64,000 bases of DNA from Collinsella aerofaciens (GTDB taxonomy: Bacteria; Actinomycetota; Coriobacteriia; Coriobacteriales; Coriobacteriaceae): the NCBI GenBank assembly GCA_008680965.1, contig NAKE01000001.1, forward strand, positions 1,798,001-1,862,000, read 5' to 3'. The position numbers and the translations under genes are program-made. Shown here in pieces: positions 58,971 to 64,000 of this stretch (the first letter of the stretch is position 1; each line of letters begins with the position of its first letter). Below the pieces are notes generated by a model that worked only from the letters and a program-made list of their open reading frames with translations, did no database searches and was not told where the DNA came from.

Positions 58971-59813
58971 CTAGCCCAGCAGCTTATCCAGCGCCACCGC
59001 AATACCATCTTCGTTGTTATTGGCGGTCACCATCTGAGCCACAGCCTTAACCTCATCGACGGCGTTGCCCATGGCTACACCCGTGCCGGCCCACTCAATC
59101 ATGGACTTATCGTTCTGGCCGTCGCCAAACGATACGACATCGCTGGCATCGATGCCGAGCTTGGGCAGGGCACCCTCGAGCGCACGGGCCTTGTCGATAC
59201 CGGGCGCCGTGTACTCAAAGTACCAGTCGGCCGTAAACATGCCCGAAAGCGTCTGCTTAAAGGGCGCATACATCTCCTCGTAATGCACCTGCAGGTAGGC
59301 CGGATCGCCTGCCGTCAGCAGCTTGTCCACGGGATAAGTGTCCACGACCTCATGCAAGCTCTCGACCTCGCGAATCTTAAGGTCGCACGCATCGCGCTCA
59401 TACTTGACGATATTCTTCTGCGAGTCGTCAGGCAGCGTGATCATGCAATGATACGAGTCCTCGACGTGCAAATCGCGACCGAGCGAAATCATAGGGATCA
59501 CGTCAAAATTACGCAGGTGATCAATCAGACGGTGCAGCTCGTCAGCCGGCATGGCCTGGTCGAAAAGGACCTCATCGGTCTGAGCGTCGACCACATGCGC
59601 GCCATTAAAGGCAACTAGAAGACCGTCATGGTTTTGAAGGTCGAGCTCCTGCGCCAAGGCGTGCAGCCCCCATGCGGGACGGCCCGAAGCCAAGATAAGC
59701 TTAATGCCCGACTCCTGCGCCGCGAGCAGCTTCTCGCGCGTACGCGGGCTGATAACCTTTTGGTCGTTGGTGAGCGTACCGTCGATATCCATCGCGATGG
59801 CCTTAATTGCCAT
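58971..59813 (-). CDS. Cof-type HAD-IIB phosphatase
   Basis: A 280-residue HAD-IIB (Cof/YidA type) sugar-phosphate phosphatase. IKAIAMDIDGTLTNDQKVIS is the nucleophile motif, LILASGRPAWGLHAL motif II, and VVSFGDGQNDKSMIEWAGTG / VAMGNAVDEVKAVA the C-terminal motifs. ATG 59813 has AAGGAGG upstream. It precedes the beta-PGM-like gene by 64 bases in the same direction. Confidence 0.9.
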   Translation of the reverse strand: MAIKAIAMDIDGTLTNDQKVISPRTREKLLAAQESGIKLILASGRPAWGLHALAQELDLQNHDGLLVAFNGAHVVDAQTDEVLFDQAMPADELHRLIDHLRNFDVIPMISLGRDLHVEDSYHCMITLPDDSQKNIVKYERDACDLKIREVESLHEVVDTYPVDKLLTAGDPAYLQVHYEEMYAPFKQTLSGMFTADWYFEYTAPGIDKARALEGALPKLGIDASDVVSFGDGQNDKSMIEWAGTGVAMGNAVDEVKAVAQMVTANNNEDGIAVALDKLLG

Positions 59814-60302
59814 ATGTGCCTCCTTGCATCGTTTTCCGCGCACCATCTTATCCGAGCCAGGGCACGTTCGCACAGTGCGGCGCGCAACGGTTGCAAAACC
59901 ACCCCATTTGAAACAAAGGCAAAAAAATACTTGCAAAGACGCGTTCCGACATATAAGTTGATAAAAGACCGCCGTTGCGGTTTTAAGTAGATCGAGCATA
60001 TGAAGTTTCAGTTTTTAGCGTGTAAGAGAAGGAAGATCGGCAAAGTACAACCCCAAACGCAATGACAACTTAATGAGGTAACTGCCACATGTGAGGCGCC
60101 CAGGGCATTGCTGTCTCGATTTTGAGCACGATGCCTTCCGCCTTGCATGGGCCGTTCCATCCCGCCCCTGCAGCAACTGCCTCACGGGCTCATTGAAAAC
60201 CGCATAGCACCCCAACGTCAGCACATCACCCACGGCAAGCACATCACTCACGACAACCAACACATCAACAAGCAGCACGAACATCAACCGATTGGAGAAG
60301 CT
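59814..60302. other. Divergent intergenic region with an 18-base tandem repeat
   Basis: This 489-base gap holds a candidate promoter for the plus strand (CTTGCA at about 59931, TATAAG 16 bases on), a small hairpin ACCGC/GCGGT (about 59968-59981), and an 18-base tandem direct repeat (60221-60238 and 60239-60256, differing at two positions) followed by looser ACATCAAC-type copies. I see no gene in it. GGAGAAG before ATG 60303 is the ribosome site of the next gene. Confidence 0.45.
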
Positions 60303-61193
60303 ATGACAAACCACCACGCTGAAGACGGCGATAAGAAAAGCATTCTGGATGCCCGCATTGAGCGAGCATATGCAAACGAATATGACGCCGCCTTTGCCGC
60401 CGCGACCATCAAGAACTACGCGTCGCTACCGCTCGCGACAATCTTGGCCGACCACCCTCAACTGCTGAAACGCTGCACAAAGATCATGGGCGACCCCGAC
60501 ATTCGCAAGCTGACAGACCCCTATGCCCCAAAACGCGACAACGATTCGTACGTTCTTACCGTAGGCTGCCTAGCCCATATGCTTACGGCGCTCGACACGA
60601 AACTCAAGCTCGCATGGGAACCCGACGAGCGTCATGAACTCGAAAGCAAGCGGAACACCCTGCGCACCGCACTGTTCCTTCCGTTGGACGGCCTCAAGCG
60701 CTGCAACGTCGAGCTCAATACACAGGCGCGGCAAAAGCCCGGGGCCACGGGGCAGAAAACTCCAAGACCCCATGCGGCCATCGTCGACCGCAACCGATAT
60801 AACCGCATGACCGCGCACTTTTCTGCCGAGGGAGCAGCCATAAGGACGCTGATCGACCTGCTGTGCCTCCTGAGCATCAACGAGCTATTTGAGGGCTATC
60901 TCGCCCTTGTTCCCGCGACGGCACCCAAGTCGGTAGCAAAGATCATCGAGACCTGCAGACGCCAGTTTGAGCGCCATCGCAATGGCAGCGAGATGAATGC
61001 CAGCATCGCGCAGTACTACGCGGCTCATTACAAAAATGACGGATGTGCCCCCGTCGAGCATCAGCTGCGGCTCGCCTACACCACGCCCGCCGCAACGCTC
61101 CATCGCTTTGGAGCCCTTGGCGCTTGCGAGCCGCACGAACAGGCGGCCTGCCCCACAACCGAGCTCGATCTGAGGCTCAGACGAACCCTGTAG
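60303..61193 (+). CDS. Unknown protein, first gene of the ClpP-like/TraG-like cassette
   Basis: A 296-residue hydrophilic, helix-rich protein with no signal peptide or membrane segment. Features include a DGDKKSILDARIERAYANEY start, LPLATILADHPQLLKRCTKI, an Arg/Lys-rich middle (KTPRPHAAIVDRNRYNRMTA) and a Cys-containing end (GACEPHEQAACPTTE). I do not recognise a family. It is 63 bases upstream of the ClpP-like gene in the same direction, so it is probably co-transcribed with it and the TraG-like gene. Confidence 0.65.
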   Translation: MTNHHAEDGDKKSILDARIERAYANEYDAAFAAATIKNYASLPLATILADHPQLLKRCTKIMGDPDIRKLTDPYAPKRDNDSYVLTVGCLAHMLTALDTKLKLAWEPDERHELESKRNTLRTALFLPLDGLKRCNVELNTQARQKPGATGQKTPRPHAAIVDRNRYNRMTAHFSAEGAAIRTLIDLLCLLSINELFEGYLALVPATAPKSVAKIIETCRRQFERHRNGSEMNASIAQYYAAHYKNDGCAPVEHQLRLAYTTPAATLHRFGALGACEPHEQAACPTTELDLRLRRTL

Positions 61194-61256
61194 CCCGCCA
61201 GCCCCTCCGCGGGCAACAATCCTATTCCACAACACAACCAACAGAAAGGAGTCCTC

Positions 61257-61874
61257 ATGGACACCAATCATTCCCCCATCATCAGCCCCCTCACCATGCG
61301 TGAATCCGCCCGAGGTATCACGCTCACCAGCATTTACGATGAGATGCTCGCTCGCCGCGAGCTCTCCGTCATGGGAAACATCGAAACCCCGATGGCCCAC
61401 GACCTATGCCAGCAGATCCGCCTGCTCGATGCCACCGACCCCAGCCGCCCCATCACCATATTTGTCGCCAGCGCCGGCGGAAGCGTGCGATCGGGTCTTG
61501 CGATCTATGACGCCATGCGCCTCGCATCGTGCCCCATCCGCACCGTCTGCCTGGAATTCGCCGCGTCCATGGGCGCCGTGATCTTTATGGGCGGCGACGA
61601 TCGCCGTATGGCGCCCCATGCAGAGCTCATGATTCACGACCCGCTGATCCCCCAGGGGGCAGGCGGCTCGGCACTTGCGCTGCAGGAAACCAGCCGGCGT
61701 CTCATGCAGACCCGCAAGACCCTCACGCAAATCCTCTCGGACCGCAGCGGCCTCACGCCCAAGCGCATCCAGTCCCTCACTGCAAAAGACACCTACCTTT
61801 CGGCCGAGCGCGCCGTCGAGCTCGGCTTTGCCCACGAAATCCTCTCGACCACCAAGGAGGTCGCCCATGTCTAA
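61257..61874 (+). CDS. ClpP-like serine protease, divergent
   Basis: A 205-residue ClpP-fold protein. The three catalytic residues are in place: Ser in CLEFAASMGAVIFMGGDD (ClpP has GQAASMGA), His in APHAELMIHDPLIPQ and Asp in SLTAKDTYLSAERAVELGF. FVASAGGSVRSGLAIYDAMR matches the oxyanion SPGG loop with AGG. It is too divergent to be the housekeeping ClpP and no Clp ATPase is adjacent. The TraG-like gene overlaps its end by eight bases, so the two are translationally coupled. ATG 61257 has AAAGGAG upstream. Confidence 0.85.
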   Translation: MDTNHSPIISPLTMRESARGITLTSIYDEMLARRELSVMGNIETPMAHDLCQQIRLLDATDPSRPITIFVASAGGSVRSGLAIYDAMRLASCPIRTVCLEFAASMGAVIFMGGDDRRMAPHAELMIHDPLIPQGAGGSALALQETSRRLMQTRKTLTQILSDRSGLTPKRIQSLTAKDTYLSAERAVELGFAHEILSTTKEVAHV

Positions 61875-63171
61875 CCTCGCCAGCCGCCTCGCCGCATCTG
61901 AGTCCGCATCGTCCACCATCCTCGCCAAGGATCGAACGCTTTCCTGCAACACCCGCCAAACGGGACTCAACAACAACGCACTTGTGATCGGCCCCTCGGG
62001 AGCCGGCAAGACCCGAAACGTCCTCAAGCCCAACCTGCTGCAAATGAACGCAAGCTACATCGTGCTCGACACCAAAGGCACGCTCTGTCGCGAAGTGGGA
62101 CCCGTGCTGGCAGCCCACGGTTACCGCGTGCAATGTCTCAACTTCGCCGACCTCAACACCGTCCCGGCCCTTGCGCCCGGCATCGAGCGCTGCGGCTACA
62201 ACCCCCTGAGGCACATTCGCCGCAAGGCGGACGGCAGGCCCAACCAGCAGGACATCCTCTCGGCGGCAAAGGCCATCTGCCCCATCGAGGACAACAACCA
62301 GCCTTTTTGGGATCATGCGGCGGCAAACCTGCTGTCGTGTCTTATCGCCTACGTCACCGAACAGCTAACCGCCGACGAGCAGACGATCAGCTCGGTCATC
62401 AAGCTGATCGAGCACCTGCAGGACGGTGCCACGGGTCGATTGTTTGACGACCTGATCACGACCGACCCCCAAAGCTATGCCCTCTCGCTATGGCGGCGCT
62501 ACGCCATTACGCAAAATGCCGAGCGCATGCACGCGAGCATCGTCGGTATCCTTGCCGAAAAGGTCATGTGTCTGGGATTCGACGGTGCGGCACAGCTCTA
62601 TCGTGAGTGCCATCAGGTGGGCTTCGCTTCCATGGGACACACCCCCTGCGCCCTGTTTGTAACCGTGAGCGATATTGACCGCAATCTCGATCCGCTGACC
62701 GGCCTCTTTATTTCGCAGGCGTTTATGGGCCTCATTCGTGAGGCCGATAGGCAGCCCGATGGCAGCCTGCCCGTGCCCGTGCGCTTTATGCTCGATGACT
62801 TCGCAAATCTGCAGATCCCCCAGATCGACAACGTGCTCTCGATTATCCGAAGCCGCAACATCTGGGCAACGCTGCTGCTGCAGTCGACCAACCAGCTCGA
62901 TGCGCTCTATGGCGAGGCACGCGCACGCTCCATCATGGGCAACTGCGACACGCATCTGGTGCTGGCGTTCCAGGATCCCGAGAGTGCCCGGGTGTTTTCC
63001 GACCGCGCCGACGCGCTGCCCAGCACGCTCATGGCGACGCCGATCGATCGCTCGTGGCTCTTTGTACGCGGTCGCACTCCCGAACAGGTCGAGCGCTTTA
63101 GGCTCGAAGACCATCCGCTCTACGGGGAGCTGCCCGAGGCGCAGCGAGGCCATGCGGAGGCCGAGATCTAG
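61867..63171 (+). CDS. VirD4/TraG-like ATPase lacking the membrane anchor
   Basis: A 434-residue type IV coupling-protein-like ATPase. Walker A is ALVIGPSGAGKTRNVLKPNL (about residues 38-57), YIVLDTKGTLCREVGPVLA follows, and Walker B VRFMLDDFANLQIPQIDNVL is at about 300-319 with the TraG-type LLLQSTNQLDALYGEARARS. The N-terminal transmembrane helices of membrane-bound VirD4/TraG proteins are absent, and there is no relaxase, TraI or other transfer gene nearby. It may be a relic of an integrative element or part of a separate ClpP-linked system. ATG 61867 overlaps the clpP-like stop. Confidence 0.85.
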   Translation: MSNLASRLAASESASSTILAKDRTLSCNTRQTGLNNNALVIGPSGAGKTRNVLKPNLLQMNASYIVLDTKGTLCREVGPVLAAHGYRVQCLNFADLNTVPALAPGIERCGYNPLRHIRRKADGRPNQQDILSAAKAICPIEDNNQPFWDHAAANLLSCLIAYVTEQLTADEQTISSVIKLIEHLQDGATGRLFDDLITTDPQSYALSLWRRYAITQNAERMHASIVGILAEKVMCLGFDGAAQLYRECHQVGFASMGHTPCALFVTVSDIDRNLDPLTGLFISQAFMGLIREADRQPDGSLPVPVRFMLDDFANLQIPQIDNVLSIIRSRNIWATLLLQSTNQLDALYGEARARSIMGNCDTHLVLAFQDPESARVFSDRADALPSTLMATPIDRSWLFVRGRTPEQVERFRLEDHPLYGELPEAQRGHAEAEI

Positions 63172-63248
63172 GCGCAGGGTTCTCGCAGCGCGCGGCGCCC
63201 CGGCAATGTTCCACAAAGGCCGTGCGCCCCGGGACCACGGCAAAGCAA

Positions 63249-63280
63249 AGGGGCCCGCATCCGATAGGATACGGGCCCCT
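63249..63280. terminator. Bidirectional terminator between the cassette and pgi
   Basis: AGGGGCCCG-C-ATCC pairs with GGAT-A-CGGGCCCCT (63249-63280) between convergent genes. Confidence 0.8.
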
Positions 63281-63312
63281 GACTATAAGGCGCGATGCGT
63301 TAACAGCAGCGA

Positions 63313-64000
63313 CTACTTGCGATGCGCGCGGTAGAACTCGATGAGCGCCTGGGTCGAAGCGTCCTGCTCGGCCTTGGCGGCGTCGTCGTGGAAGGCCGGG
63401 GTAATCTGCTTGGCAAGCTGCTTGCCCAGCTCGACGCCCCACTGGTCGTAGGAGTCGATGCCCCAGACCGTGCCCTCGACAAACGTGATGTGCTCGTACA
63501 GGGCGATGAGCTCGCCGAGCGCAAACGGGGTCAGCGTGTCGCCAAAGATCGAGGTCGTCGGGCGGTTGCCCTCAAAGCAACGGGCCGGGACGATCTGCTC
63601 GGGCGTGCCCTCGGCACGAACCTCGTCGGCCGTCTTGCCAAAGGCGAGCGCCTTGGTCTGGGCCAGGAAGTTGCCCAGGAACAGCTCATGCACGTCCTGG
63701 CCGCTATCGGTCGCAGGGTTGGCAGTATTGGCGAAGGCGATAAAGTCGGCCGGGACCACCACGGTGCCCTGGTGCAGCAGCTGGTAGAAGGCGTGCTGAC
63801 CGTTGGTGCCGGGCTCGCCCCAGAAGATCTCACCGGTATCGGAGGTCACGGCGCTGCCGTCCCAGCGGACGTGCTTGCCGTTGGACTCCATGGTGAGCTG
63901 CTGCAGGTAGGCCGGGAAACGATGCAGGTACTGGCAGTACGGAAGTACGGCGTGGCTCTTGGAACCGAAGAAGTTGACGTACCAGACGTTGAGCAGGCCC
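63313..64000 (-). CDS. pgi: Glucose-6-phosphate isomerase, C-terminal part (runs off the right edge)
   Basis: The last 228 residues of phosphoglucose isomerase, which interconverts glucose 6-phosphate and fructose 6-phosphate. GKHVRWDGSAVTSDTGEIFW and GEPGTNGQHAFYQLLHQG are the family signature around the catalytic Glu, and VWGIDSYDQWGVELGKQLAK carries the C-terminal signature with the active-site Lys. The frame is open to base 64000 (LLNVWYVNFFGSKSHAVLPY), so the 5' part lies outside the window. It ends YRAHRK. Confidence 0.95.
   Translation of the reverse strand, partial: GLLNVWYVNFFGSKSHAVLPYCQYLHRFPAYLQQLTMESNGKHVRWDGSAVTSDTGEIFWGEPGTNGQHAFYQLLHQGTVVVPADFIAFANTANPATDSGQDVHELFLGNFLAQTKALAFGKTADEVRAEGTPEQIVPARCFEGNRPTTSIFGDTLTPFALGELIALYEHITFVEGTVWGIDSYDQWGVELGKQLAKQITPAFHDDAAKAEQDASTQALIEFYRAHRK

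Noticed and set aside
60221..60256. 18-base tandem repeat considered as a CRISPR-like or iteron array
   Set aside because: Only two full copies without spacers; the remaining copies are loose. Too little for an array or an origin.
1..64000. Search for tRNA, rRNA, CRISPR arrays, prophage and transposase genes
   Set aside because: No T-loop-like cloverleaf sequences, no rRNA segments, no regularly spaced repeats and no transposase or integrase motifs were seen by eye; a covariance-model scan would be needed to be certain for tRNAs.

Overview
The window is about 60% GC, gene-dense and uses actinobacterial-type codon choice. Its gene set (acetate kinase, L-lactate dehydrogenase, C69 dipeptidase, ECF transporters, a fructoselysine-type operon, PatA-like/DapH lysine synthesis, flavin/Fe-S ene-reductase) points to an anaerobic, gut-associated member of the Coriobacteriia, most likely Collinsella. 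The genus is an inference from gene content and style; no rRNA gene is present. I saw no tRNA, rRNA, CRISPR array or intact insertion sequence.

Layout. 0-8 kb: the 5' end of ackA, an MFS exporter with a LysR regulator, a HIT protein, xseB-xseA, a zinc metallopeptidase and rnd on the minus strand, then a lipid kinase and a 30-residue membrane peptide on the plus strand. 8.5-14 kb: a membrane-anchored C69 dipeptidase, then a tryptophan uptake locus with a leader peptide carrying three consecutive Trp codons, an attenuator, a TrpP-like S component, a fused double ECF ATPase and EcfT. 14-20 kb: an Asp/Glu racemase with an ATP-grasp ligase (possible D-aspartate branch of peptidoglycan), a secreted coiled-coil wall protein, and a Ser/Thr kinase with a paired DNA-binding protein. 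20-27 kb: a catabolic cluster of ene-reductase, both aconitase X subunits, an M20 peptidase and an MFS carrier.

27-38 kb: lysine/diaminopimelate synthesis. A lysine riboswitch precedes a single reading frame that joins LysA (last enzyme) to DapA (first committed enzyme), followed by dapB and dapH. A divergent M20D amidohydrolase and a nearby aminotransferase could supply the deacetylase and transaminase of the acetyl route. 38-47.5 kb: nadE, two low-complexity proteins, ettA, an sdpR/sdpI-like pair, tcdA and a TatD nuclease.

47.5-58.1 kb: a minus-strand operon resembling fructoselysine (Amadori product) utilisation: GntR regulator, YfcC-family carrier, two amidohydrolases with altered metal ligands, an epimerase-like TIM barrel, an FrlB-like deglycase, two PfkB kinases and YjbQ. 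It ends in a deletion that joins a truncated btpA to the 3' half of an FGGY kinase. 58-64 kb: two HAD phosphatases, an unusual three-gene cassette (unknown protein, catalytically complete ClpP-like protease, VirD4/TraG-like ATPase) and the 3' part of pgi.

Intergenic DNA carries two repeat families: a modular hairpin element in three copies whose outer stem changes sequence while keeping base pairing, and short elements with variable terminal inverted repeats around a GGGAC-type core.
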